From the NCBI RefSeq assembly GCF_008039875.1, contig NZ_VRUU01000030.1:1-49407 (forward strand): 49,407 nucleotides of DNA, in the 5' to 3' direction. How positions within the stretch are numbered: position 1 is the stretch's first letter; every line of letters starts with the position of its first letter. Of the stretch, positions 34,366-42,233 are shown in pieces. This DNA is from Methylobacterium sp. WL119. Lineage in GTDB: Bacteria > Pseudomonadota > Alphaproteobacteria > Rhizobiales > Beijerinckiaceae. Position numbers and translations under genes: made by a program. The notes under the pieces were generated by a model. It was not told the DNA's origin. It was given only the letters and a program-made list of their open reading frames with translations, and ran no database searches.

Positions 34366-35229
34366 TGGCGGGGTCCATTCCGCTTCGGCATCCACCTTGC
34401 CGAGGCAGCACTTCTTGAACTTCTTGCCGCTGCCGCACGGGCAGGGATCGTTGCGGCCGACGTCCTTGAACGGGTTGACCGTCGGCAGGCCGTAGCCGGC
34501 CTTGGTCCAGGCGAGCTGAACGATCGGGTCGTCGAGGTAGCCGTGGTTCCACGCGTCGAGGCGCGACCGGTCGTTGGGCTTGCGCTCGGCCTCGCGCAGG
34601 GTCTCCTTGAACCACGCGGCATCGCTGAACTCGTCGGTGATGCGCTTGTCGCGCCGGGCCGCCTCGGCCCGCGGGGCGAGATCGCGCAGGCCGAGATAGG
34701 CGATCGCCTCCTCCCAGGCGATCCAGCCGACCGCCTCCTCGACGGCGGCCTTCGCGTCGTCGAAGCGGACCAGCAGGTCGCGCAGGGTCTGGCGCGGAAT
34801 CCGACCCTCGATCGCCAGGAAGACGCAGGCGGACAGCAGCGCTTGGCGCACCGCATCGTCGACCGTGCTGTCGAGGATCAGCGCGAAGATCCCGTCGGTC
34901 CGCCCGTCGAACAGGCTCGCGATCATGCGGGCGAGCGTCGTGGTGACGGCGTCGCCGAGCACCGCGTCCACGCTCTCCTCGTCCTGGCGCAGGAAGCGCA
35001 GGAGCGGGGCGAGCAGCCGCGGATCGCGGGCATGGGCGAGCACGTGCAGCCCCCAGAACAGCAAGTTCTCCTGCTCCGGCGTCAGCTCGGCGCCCTCGGC
35101 CGCCACCGAGAGGAGGCGAAGGGTCTCGTCCGCGACGAGATCCGGCTCGGCCAGGGCGCGACGCAGCAGCGGCTCGGGCAGGGTCTCGGCAAGGGACAGT
35201 GCCTGGCTGAGCGCTTCGGCGTCGGTCAT
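34354..35229 (-). CDS. DUF1186 / SEC-C motif protein
   Basis: A 291-residue protein with a helical DUF1186-type body (about residues 10–200, including LTPEQENLLFWGLHVLAHARDP) and a C-terminal SEC-C zinc motif, NDPCPCGSGKKFKKCCLG, near 265–282. SEC-C is the same metal-binding motif found at the end of SecA and in other proteins. The function of DUF1186 proteins is unknown. It lies about 75 bases downstream of pheT on the same strand and converges with the ThiF/MoeB gene. Complete and unremarkable in length. Confidence 0.88.
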   Translation of the reverse strand: MTDAEALSQALSLAETLPEPLLRRALAEPDLVADETLRLLSVAAEGAELTPEQENLLFWGLHVLAHARDPRLLAPLLRFLRQDEESVDAVLGDAVTTTLARMIASLFDGRTDGIFALILDSTVDDAVRQALLSACVFLAIEGRIPRQTLRDLLVRFDDAKAAVEEAVGWIAWEEAIAYLGLRDLAPRAEAARRDKRITDEFSDAAWFKETLREAERKPNDRSRLDAWNHGYLDDPIVQLAWTKAGYGLPTVNPFKDVGRNDPCPCGSGKKFKKCCLGKVDAEAEWTPPSGL

Positions 35230-35305
35230 GGTTGGGTCGCCCTCGTTGCGTGCCGATCGCGTCGCGTGCAGGTCGCGCGCCGGTATGGTCGTCGGGGCGC
35301 GGGGT

Positions 35306-37726
35306 TCAGCCGCGCAACGTCGCGCCGGTCTTGCGGCCGACCTCGGCGACGATCCGGGCGCTCACCGCCTCGATCTCCGCATCGGTCAGCGTCCGCTCCA
35401 GCGGCTGCAGCCGCACCGCGATCGCCACCGACTTCGAGCCCTCCGGGATGCCGGTGCCCTCGTAGACGTCGAACACGTCGACGCCGGTGACGAGCTTGCG
35501 CTCGGCGCCGGCCGCCGCCTTGACGATCTCGCCGGCGGCGACGTCGCGGCCGACGACGAAGGCGAAGTCGCGCGACAGCGGCTGGAAGTCCGAGAGCGTC
35601 GCCACGCCCTTGGTCTTGGTCGGCTTCAGCTTCGGGGCCGGGATCGCGTCGAGGACGATCTCGAACGCCACCAGGGTGCCCTTGAGATCGAGCGCCTTCA
35701 TCACCCGCGGATGCACCTCGCCGAAGAAGCCGACCGGGTTCTTCGGGCCGAACTGGAGCGTGCCCAAGCGGCCGGGATGCAGCCAGTCCGGGCCGCCCGC
35801 CACGACCTGGAGCCCGCCCGTCGGAACGCCGAGGGCGGCCAGCATCGCCATCGCGTCGGCCTTGGCCTGGAAGGCGTCCACGGTCGGCGCGGTGCCGTCC
35901 CAGTGGCGCCCGCCGCCCGCGAGGTTGGCCGTTCCCCGGCGCACGGCCGCGGCGCGGATGGTCTGTCCCTCCGGCGTGTCGTCGGCGAAGCACTGCCCGA
36001 CCTCGAACATGGCGGCATCGGGATAGCCGCGGTCGGCGTTGCGCTGCGCCGCGCGCAGCAGGCCGGGCACCAGGCTCGGCCGCATGTCGGAGAGTTCCGA
36101 GGCGATCGGGTTGGCCAGCACCAGGTCGGCGCCGCCGCCGCCGAACAGCACCGCGTCGTCGTGCGGGATGAACGACCACGTCACCGCTTCCATCAAGCCG
36201 CGGCTCGCCAGCGCGCGCTTGGCGCGGCGGGTGCGCTTCTGGATCAGCGTCAGCGTCGGGCGCGCGAGGCCGGCCAGCGGCGCCAGCGGCTTCGGCTCGA
36301 TCCGGTCGAGGCCCGCGATGCGGATGATCTCCTCGACGAGGTCGGCCTCGCCCTCGATGTCGGGCCGCCACGACGGCGGCAGCACCTTCGCCCGGTCGCC
36401 GGTGCCGGAGACCTGGAAGCCGAGCGCCTCCAACGTGACGGTCATCTCGGCGCGGGACAGCTCGATCCCGGCCAGACGCCGCACTTCGGTCCAGGGGAAG
36501 TCGACGACGCGGTCGGTCTCGGGCATCGCGCCGGCGATCGTCGCCTCGGACGGGATCCCGCCGCAGAGGTCGAGGACGAGCTGCGTCGCGCGGTCGAGCC
36601 CGGGCAGCGTCGAGGCCGGGTCGACGCCGCGCTCGAAGCGGTAGCGCGCATCGGTGATCACGCCGAGCCGCCGTCCGGTCTGCGCGATGTTGGCCGGGTT
36701 CCACAGCGCCGATTCGATCAGCACGTCGGTGGTGGAGGCGTCGCAGCCCGAGGCCGCCCCGCCGATGATGCCGGCGATGGACTCGACGCCGTTGTCGTCG
36801 GCGATGACGACCATCTCGCCGCCGAGCGCGTGCTCGCGCCCATCGAGGCCCTTCAGGGTCTCGCCCTCGCGGGCGAGCCGGACGGTCAGGCCGCCGGCCA
36901 CCTTGGCGGCGTCGAACACGTGCAGCGGCCGGCCCTGGTCGAAGGTCATGTAGTTCGTGATGTCGACCAGCGCGTTGATCGGGCGAAGGCCGATCGCACG
37001 CAGCCGCGCCTGCATCCAGTCCGGCGAGGACCCGTTGCGCACGCCGCGCACGCGGCGCAGGGCGAAGTGCGGGGCGAGGTCGCGCGCCGCCTCGGGAATG
37101 TCGAGGGCGACGGCGACCGGGCAGGGGCCTTCGCCGCGGATCCGCGGCTCGGCCAGGGGCTTCAGGGCGCCGATGCCGGTGGCGGCGAGGTCGCGGGCGA
37201 TGCCGTGGACCGAGGCGCAATCCGGGCGGTTCGGCGTCAGGTTGATCTCGATCACCGGATCGTCGAGCCCGGCCCACAGCGCGTAGGGCGTGCCCACCGG
37301 CGCGTCGGCCGGCAGCTCGAGGATGCCGTCGTGGTCGTCCCCGAGGCCGAGCTCGGCCCCCGAGCACAGCATGCCGCGGCTCTCGACGCCGCGGATGTTG
37401 CCCACCGAGAGGGTCATGTTCTTGCCGGGCACGTAGGTGCCCGGCGGCGCGAACACGCTGAGCAGGCCGGCGCGCGCGTTCGGCGCGCCGCAGACCACCT
37501 GGAGCGGCTGCCCGTCCCCGGCGTCGACGCTGCAGACCCTGAGCCGGTCGGCGTTAGGATGCTGCTCGGCGGTGAGGATCTTCGCCACCACGTAGGGCTT
37601 CAGCGCCGCCGCCTTGTCCTCGATGCCCTCGACCTCGAGCCCGATGCGGGTGAGCGTCTCGGCGATCACGTCGAGGGACGCCTCGGTGTCGAGGTGGTCC
37701 TTGAGCCAGGAGAGGGTGAATTTCAT
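35306..37726 (-). CDS. pheT: Phenylalanyl-tRNA synthetase beta subunit
   Basis: An 806-residue beta subunit of the heterotetrameric phenylalanyl-tRNA synthetase. Seen in order are the N-terminal [19 protein letters not shown]; the tRNA-binding OB domain (about 40–150, ending near [19 protein letters not shown]); the B3/4 editing region; the B5 region; and the C-terminal FDX-ACB domain (about 710–806), which holds the tRNA anticodon stem. The frame is open 113 codons upstream, but MKFTLSWL is the family start and overlaps the end of the HEPN-like gene by four bases (ATGA). In most bacteria pheT follows pheS directly; here two extra genes lie between them. Confidence 0.96.
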   Translation of the reverse strand: MKFTLSWLKDHLDTEASLDVIAETLTRIGLEVEGIEDKAAALKPYVVAKILTAEQHPNADRLRVCSVDAGDGQPLQVVCGAPNARAGLLSVFAPPGTYVPGKNMTLSVGNIRGVESRGMLCSGAELGLGDDHDGILELPADAPVGTPYALWAGLDDPVIEINLTPNRPDCASVHGIARDLAATGIGALKPLAEPRIRGEGPCPVAVALDIPEAARDLAPHFALRRVRGVRNGSSPDWMQARLRAIGLRPINALVDITNYMTFDQGRPLHVFDAAKVAGGLTVRLAREGETLKGLDGREHALGGEMVVIADDNGVESIAGIIGGAASGCDASTTDVLIESALWNPANIAQTGRRLGVITDARYRFERGVDPASTLPGLDRATQLVLDLCGGIPSEATIAGAMPETDRVVDFPWTEVRRLAGIELSRAEMTVTLEALGFQVSGTGDRAKVLPPSWRPDIEGEADLVEEIIRIAGLDRIEPKPLAPLAGLARPTLTLIQKRTRRAKRALASRGLMEAVTWSFIPHDDAVLFGGGGADLVLANPIASELSDMRPSLVPGLLRAAQRNADRGYPDAAMFEVGQCFADDTPEGQTIRAAAVRRGTANLAGGGRHWDGTAPTVDAFQAKADAMAMLAALGVPTGGLQVVAGGPDWLHPGRLGTLQFGPKNPVGFFGEVHPRVMKALDLKGTLVAFEIVLDAIPAPKLKPTKTKGVATLSDFQPLSRDFAFVVGRDVAAGEIVKAAAGAERKLVTGVDVFDVYEGTGIPEGSKSVAIAVRLQPLERTLTDAEIEAVSARIVAEVGRKTGATLRG

Positions 37727-38196
37727 ATCGGTCTGTCTTTGAAGATCAGGTGGATCGCCAAGCTCATCCTTTCGGATGCGCTCAAGGCTTCGAGGAGGCC
37801 GACCAGCTCGCGGGCCTGCTCCAGGTGATCGCGAGCTGCATTTTCCTGGTAGAAGCCGAGGCGGGGTGGTGCGTAATCGGCGAGCATGCGTGCCCCCTGC
37901 AACGGCACGATCAGGTCGCCGATCCGTTTGAGCGAGACATTCGTCGCGAGCGGGCTGCCTTTGGGCTGGAAGGCCGTGCGAAGCGAACCGTGATCGAGCG
38001 CGCGGTAGACTTTCTCGTATTCGCTCGACGCGCGATCGGAATCGCCGAGAAGGGTGTCGGCACACAGGCGGGCGAGGGCGTGGAATGCAGCGTAATAGGC
38101 CGTGCTGACGGCGCGCCGCTTCACGCTCGAACTGTCCGGGTGGGCGTCGACGATATGCTCGGCCAATCGTAGCAGGCGTGCGACCATCGTGGACAT
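37723..38196 (-). CDS. HEPN-like (UPF0332-related) protein in the pheST operon
   Basis: A 157-residue helical protein resembling the UPF0332/HEPN superfamily, many of whose members are RNases or partners in toxin–antitoxin systems. The segment [20 protein letters not shown] (residues 25–44) matches the core of that family, including His-39. In active HEPN RNases an Arg precedes the YYxxFH by two residues (RxxxxxxH); here this position is Thr-32, although Arg-27 and Arg-28 are close. Activity is therefore doubtful. The stop overlaps the pheT start by four bases, and a small partner gene ends four bases before its ATG. It is thus embedded in the synthetase operon. Confidence 0.72.
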   Translation of the reverse strand: MSTMVARLLRLAEHIVDAHPDSSSVKRRAVSTAYYAAFHALARLCADTLLGDSDRASSEYEKVYRALDHGSLRTAFQPKGSPLATNVSLKRIGDLIVPLQGARMLADYAPPRLGFYQENAARDHLEQARELVGLLEALSASERMSLAIHLIFKDRPI

Positions 38197-38200
38197 GGCG

Positions 38201-38482
38201 TCAGTCCACGTCCGCGTGAACTTGCCGCTCGTCGGCGATGTCGTTGCTCAGGAACACGAAACGATCGTCGCCGCGGGCGATGAGGGCATCCCGGATCGCG
38301 TGCACCGTTCGCACGAGTTCGGCGCGACTGGCCGGTCGCGTGTTGTACCGAGCCGTCACGCGGATGATCGGGGCGCCATCGAAATCCGTATCGAATCGAA
38401 CCTCCGCTGCCTTGTATTGCCCACCGGGAAAGCGGTGTTCGAGCACCGAAGAGACAACGTTTTCCACTTCGCGTTCCGTCAT
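38201..38482 (-). CDS. Small protein paired with the HEPN-like gene
   Basis: A 93-residue protein not assigned to a named family. It looks like a mixed alpha/beta domain: a helix (VENVVSSVLEHRF), a beta pair (VRFDTDFDGAPIIRVTARY), a helix (RAELVRTVHAIRDALIARGD) and a final strand (RFVFLSNDIADER). Similar small proteins are often found beside UPF0332/HEPN genes, so it is a plausible partner or antitoxin; that is inference from memory of gene neighbourhoods. It begins 14 bases after the pheS stop and ends four bases before the HEPN-like start, which supports one transcript. Confidence 0.6.
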   Translation of the reverse strand: MTEREVENVVSSVLEHRFPGGQYKAAEVRFDTDFDGAPIIRVTARYNTRPASRAELVRTVHAIRDALIARGDDRFVFLSNDIADERQVHADVD

Positions 38483-38496
38483 GGCGCTCACCCTTT

Positions 38497-39579
38497 CTAC
38501 CCCGTCAGGCCGCCGATCAGGCTCGGCACGTCGAGCGGGCGGAAGCCGTAATGCTCGATCCAGCGCAGGTCGGCCTCGAAGAACGGCCGCAGGTCCGGCA
38601 TGCCATACTTGAGCATGGCGATGCGGTCGATGCCGACGCCGAAGGCGAAGCCCTGGACCTCGCTCGGGTCGAGGCCGCAATTCCGCAGTACGTTCGGGTG
38701 CACCATGCCGCAGCCGAGGATCTCGAGCCAGTCGGTGCCCTCGCCGAAGCGGATCTCGCCGCCCTTGCGCGAGCACTGGATGTCGACCTCCGCCGAGGGC
38801 TCGGTGAAGGGGAAGAACGAGGGTCGGAAGCGCATCTTGACGGCGTCGACCTCGAAGAACGCCTTGCAGAACGCCTCGAGCACCCATTTTAGGTTGGCGA
38901 TGTTGGCCGCCTTGTCGATCACCAGCCCCTCGACCTGATGGAACATCGGCGTGTGGGTCTGGTCGGAATCGTGCCGGTAGGTCCGGCCCGGGATGATCAC
39001 CCGGATCGGCGGCGTCTGCGACCGCATGGTGCGGATCTGGACCGGCGAGGTGTGCGTGCGCAGCACCTTGCGCTTGCCCTCGGCGTCGGGCGCCAGGAAG
39101 AAGGTGTCGTGCATCTCCCGCGCCGGATGCCCGGGCGGGAAGTTCAGCGCGGTGAAGTTCAGCTCGTCGGTCTCGATGTCCGGGCCTTCGGCGACCGAGA
39201 ACCCCATGTCGGCGAAGATCGCGGTGATCTCGTCGATGACCTGGCTGATCGGGTGGATGCGGCCGCGGGACTCGGGCGCCTCGCGCAGCGGCAGGGTCAC
39301 GTCGATGCGCTCGGCCGCGAGCCGCGCTTCGAGGGCCGCCTCGGCGAGCGCGTCGCGGCGCTGGGCGATCGCGCCCTGTACCCGGTCGCGCAGGCCGTTG
39401 ATGAGCGGGCCGCGCTGTTTGCGCTCCTCCGGGCTCATCGCGCCCAGCGTCTTCAGCAACTCGGAGACGCTGCCCTTCTTGCCGAGCGCCGCGACGCGCA
39501 GGGCCTCGAGCGACGCCTCGTCGGCGGCGGCCGCGACCTGGGCGAGCAGGTCGCGTTCGAGGGTGTCGAGATCGGTCAT
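38497..39579 (-). CDS. pheS: Phenylalanyl-tRNA synthetase alpha subunit
   Basis: A 360-residue catalytic alpha subunit that activates phenylalanine and charges tRNA-Phe together with PheT. The N-terminal coiled coil (about 1–100) contacts the tRNA. Class II motifs are visible: [33 protein letters not shown] (motif 2), and [20 protein letters not shown] (motif 3). It is separated from pheT by two small genes. Upstream lie rplT and rpmI on the same strand, as in many bacteria. No phenylalanine-rich leader peptide was seen ahead of it. Confidence 0.96.
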   Translation of the reverse strand: MTDLDTLERDLLAQVAAAADEASLEALRVAALGKKGSVSELLKTLGAMSPEERKQRGPLINGLRDRVQGAIAQRRDALAEAALEARLAAERIDVTLPLREAPESRGRIHPISQVIDEITAIFADMGFSVAEGPDIETDELNFTALNFPPGHPAREMHDTFFLAPDAEGKRKVLRTHTSPVQIRTMRSQTPPIRVIIPGRTYRHDSDQTHTPMFHQVEGLVIDKAANIANLKWVLEAFCKAFFEVDAVKMRFRPSFFPFTEPSAEVDIQCSRKGGEIRFGEGTDWLEILGCGMVHPNVLRNCGLDPSEVQGFAFGVGIDRIAMLKYGMPDLRPFFEADLRWIEHYGFRPLDVPSLIGGLTG

Positions 39580-39658
39580 CGCTGTCCCATCGCGTGCGGT
39601 TCACCGCCCGGCGCCGTCGGCGCGCAGGCTCGTGGTCACAGGGTGTGCGAACATGACG

Positions 39659-39693
39659 AAGGCGCGGCGCTCCCCGAGGGAGCCCCGCGCCTT
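39659..39693 (-). terminator. Hairpin between rplT and pheS
   Basis: A long imperfect stem (AAGGCGCGG…GGGAGC paired with GCTCCC…CCGCGCCTT) about 30 bases after the rplT stop. There is no T-run after it on the minus strand. It could be a partial terminator that lowers, but does not stop, transcription into pheS. It is not a recognisable Phe attenuator. Confidence 0.5.
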
Positions 39694-39719
39694 TCGCCGG
39701 TTCGTCGCTCGGATGAGGC

Positions 39720-40097
39720 TCAGGCGGCCTTGGCGGACTGAGCGGGCAGGGCGGCCTTGGCCTTCTCGACCACGACGGCGAAGCTCGCCGGCTCGTGGAT
39801 CGCGAGGTCGGACAGCGCCTTGCGGTCGACCGCGATGCCGGACTTCGCCAGGCCGTCGATGAAGCGCGAATAGGTCAGGCCGTGCTCGCGGACGGCAGCG
39901 TTCAGGCGCTGGATCCAGAGGGCGCGGAACGTGCGCTTCTTGTTCTTGCGGTCGCGGTAGGCATACTGCATGCCCTTCTCGACCGCCTGCTTGGCGATGC
40001 GGATCGTGTTCTTGCGCCGGCCGTAATAGCCACGGGCGGCCTTGAGGACTTTCTTGTGCTTGGCGTGACTGGTCACGCCGCGTTTGACGCGGGCCAT
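39720..40097 (-). CDS. rplT: 50S ribosomal protein L20
   Basis: A 125-residue ribosomal protein L20, which binds 23S rRNA early in assembly of the large subunit. [20 protein letters not shown] and [20 protein letters not shown] are diagnostic. A slightly longer Ala-rich tail ends the protein. It follows rpmI by 48 bases in the usual rpmI–rplT pair; L20 represses this operon in other bacteria. infC, normally at the head of the operon, is elsewhere in the window. Confidence 0.97.
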   Translation of the reverse strand: MARVKRGVTSHAKHKKVLKAARGYYGRRKNTIRIAKQAVEKGMQYAYRDRKNKKRTFRALWIQRLNAAVREHGLTYSRFIDGLAKSGIAVDRKALSDLAIHEPASFAVVVEKAKAALPAQSAKAA

Positions 40098-40145
40098 GGT
40101 GTATCTCCTGGATCGAAAAAAGCAGTCTCGGCGGTCGTGAAGGGC

Positions 40146-40349
40146 TTACCGGCTGTTGGGCAGGAAGTATTTCTTCACGTTGGCGGCATCGCCCTCGAAC
40201 AGGGTGGTGGTGCCGCGCAGGTTGCGGATCTGCTTCGTCGTCCGCTTGATCATCCCGTGGCGCTTGCCGGCCTGGGCGTACATGACCTTGCCGGTCCCGG
40301 TGATCTTGAAGCGCTTCTTCGCGCCCGATTTGGTCTTCAGCTTGGGCAT
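40146..40349 (-). CDS. rpmI: 50S ribosomal protein L35
   Basis: A 67-residue ribosomal protein L35 with the family signature [20 protein letters not shown] at the start. It is basic throughout and of normal length. A good ribosome-binding site (AAGGAG) lies just ahead. First gene of the rpmI–rplT pair; its promoter must lie in the region of about 535 bases upstream. Confidence 0.96.
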   Translation of the reverse strand: MPKLKTKSGAKKRFKITGTGKVMYAQAGKRHGMIKRTTKQIRNLRGTTTLFEGDAANVKKYFLPNSR

Positions 40350-40885
40350 TTGGCTCTCCTTGCGCGAAACCCCAGCCGTCCGACGATGGCCGGAGGGGTG
40401 CGCTCGATGGATGCTTCTGGTGGAGCAGCATGAACCGCCACGGCAGCCCTAACCGGCCGGGCGGTTCCACGCGGGGCGGCTTATGGCAGAAACCGCGCGC
40501 CGCTTCAATGCCCGGCGCCCGAACGGTCCGTCCCGTCGGCCCGCAGCACCCGGAGCCCGCTGCGCTCGCCGCCGGCTCGGTCGCGTTGGAGAGGCGCCCG
40601 ATCGTCGGCTTCGCTGCAGGAGGAGGCCGTCGACCGCGTTCGAAGCCGGCGTGTCGCCGGCCTTTCGTCCTGCGCTCGAAACGCTCACCTCAGTACCGGA
40701 TCCTCGCGAGCCGCGGGCGCGCGACCGGTCGTCGAGGATACCGGGGACAAGTCCCGGCGAAGACGACGAAGCGCTGCCTTTGCACCGCACAAGGAACCAT
40801 AACCTTGGCCGTGGGTTTCGTTCATGTCCCACTCAGCCCGGGTCGGGTTAGATCCCCGAAACGCAGGCTACTCAGGAGACCTTTC
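40350..40885. other. Long intergenic region with inverted repeats
   Basis: About 536 bases between rpmI and the divergent glycosyltransferase gene. A reading frame runs through it in frame with the downstream gene but has no family character and poor codon pattern. It contains an imperfect inverted repeat, CCGGATCCTCG at 40696–40706 with CGAGGATACCGG at 40733–40744, followed at once by a second small hairpin (CCGGGGACAAGTCCCGG, 40741–40757). This resembles an intergenic palindromic repeat element. It should also hold promoters for both flanking genes. Confidence 0.5.
40696..40757. repeat. Composite palindrome (REP-like element)
   Basis: Two nested inverted repeats: an 11/12-base pair of arms (CCGGATCCTCG and CGAGGATACCGG) and a hairpin CCGGGGACAAGTCCCGG overlapping the right arm. 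Such GC-rich composite palindromes are common as dispersed intergenic repeats in alphaproteobacteria. Only one copy is visible in this window, so repeat status needs the whole genome. Confidence 0.4.
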
Positions 40886-42019
40886 GTGCGCATTGCCCAG
40901 ATCGCCCCGCTCTCGGAAGCCGTACCGCCCAAGTTCTACGGCGGCACAGAGCGCGTCGTCAGCTGGATCACCGAAGAACTGGTCCGCCAGGGCCACGACG
41001 TCACCTTGTTCGCGAGCGGCGATTCCGAGACGTCCGCCAAGCTCGCGGCCTGCACGCCCGAAGGTCTGCGTCTTCTGGGCTATCGCGATCATACCGCGAG
41101 CCATCTCGCGATGCTGCACCAGGTTCATCGTCGGGCGCACGAGTTCGACATCCTCCATTTTCACATCGATCTGCTGCAGTATCCCATGTTCGAGGATCTG
41201 AACCACAAGTGCATCACCACGATGCACGGCCGCCTCGACGTGCCGGACTTCATGCCCGTCTACAAGACCTTCACCGGGATGCCGCTGGTGTCGATCTCCG
41301 ACAACCAGCGCGAGCCGATGCCGCCGAACGTCAACTGGCTGTCGACGATCCATCACGGCCTGCCGGCCCAGAACTGCCCGTATTCCCCCGAGGCCAAGGG
41401 CGGCTACCTCGCCTTCCTCGGCCGCATCTCGCCGGAGAAGCGCCCGGACCGCGCCATCGAGATGGCGATCCGCTCCGGCACGCCGCTGAAGATCGCCGCC
41501 AAGGTCGACAAGGCCGATCAGGATTACTGGGACGAGGTCATCGAGCCGATGATCCACCACCCGCTGATCGAGTATATCGGCGAGATCAACGAGGAGCAGA
41601 AGAAGGAATTCCTCGGCAACGCCCTGGCGCTCGCCTTCCCGATCGACTGGCCGGAGCCCTTCGGCCTGGTGATGATCGAGGCGATGTCGGCCGGTACCCC
41701 GGTGATCGCCTTCCGCAACGGCTCCGTGCCGGAGGTGATCGCCGACGGCGTCAGCGGCGTGCTGTGCGAGACGATGGACGACGCGGTCGCCGCGGTGGCC
41801 AAGGTCAAGACCATGAGCCGCGCCGGCGTCCGCCGCCACTTCGAGACCGCGTTCACCGCCGAGTGCATGGTCAAGAAGTACGTCGCGGCCTACGAGGAAC
41901 TCCTTGCCGCCCGCGATTCGGTGATCGCCCTGCCGACCGCCTCCGCCTTCGCCCCGCATTACGGCGAGATGAACGGCTCGGCCCGCCCGGCGATCTCGAT
42001 CGCCGCGATGCCGGCCTGA
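40886..42019 (+). CDS. Glycosyltransferase family 4, GTG start
   Basis: A 377-residue GT-B glycosyltransferase. The N-terminus RIAQIAPLSEAVPPKFYGGT is the family start, and the donor domain has FLGRISPEKRPDRAIEMAI and DWPEPFGLVMIEAMSAGTPV with the E-x7-E motif. The GTG at 40886 is chosen because AGGAG lies seven bases upstream; an open extension to 40430 is rejected. Members with this start often sit next to amylo-alpha-1,6-glucosidase genes, as here (214 bases ahead of it), and may make or extend a storage or stress-linked glucan. The specific product is unknown. Confidence 0.88.
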   Translation: MRIAQIAPLSEAVPPKFYGGTERVVSWITEELVRQGHDVTLFASGDSETSAKLAACTPEGLRLLGYRDHTASHLAMLHQVHRRAHEFDILHFHIDLLQYPMFEDLNHKCITTMHGRLDVPDFMPVYKTFTGMPLVSISDNQREPMPPNVNWLSTIHHGLPAQNCPYSPEAKGGYLAFLGRISPEKRPDRAIEMAIRSGTPLKIAAKVDKADQDYWDEVIEPMIHHPLIEYIGEINEEQKKEFLGNALALAFPIDWPEPFGLVMIEAMSAGTPVIAFRNGSVPEVIADGVSGVLCETMDDAVAAVAKVKTMSRAGVRRHFETAFTAECMVKKYVAAYEELLAARDSVIALPTASAFAPHYGEMNGSARPAISIAAMPA

Positions 42020-42233
42020 TCCGGTCGCGGCGGGCCTCGCCCGCCGCCGCATCCGGCATTCGGCTTGCAAGGGCCGTCCAAGAGCCGTCGAAGCGGCGCG
42101 GGCAGGGTTTTCTCCGTCCTCGCCCCGTCGTACAAACGGCTCAATCAGACGGTCACCAGGGCCGCCGCATCGCAAAGGCGCGATCCGGCGGCCCTTTCGA
42201 TTCGCACTCCAGGATGCGCGGAGCAGGTCACGC

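Noticed and set aside
34865..37828. 987-codon open frame opposite pheT
   Set aside because: No domain character, and it crosses from one real gene into another; pheT on the other strand is certain.
39580..39719. Phenylalanine leader peptide and attenuator ahead of pheS
   Set aside because: No short frame with clustered Phe codons was seen, and the hairpin has no T-run.
40430..40885. N-terminal extension of the glycosyltransferase at 40886
   Set aside because: The added 152 codons have no family character, and the GTG at 40886 has a well-spaced ribosome-binding site and the conserved N-terminus.
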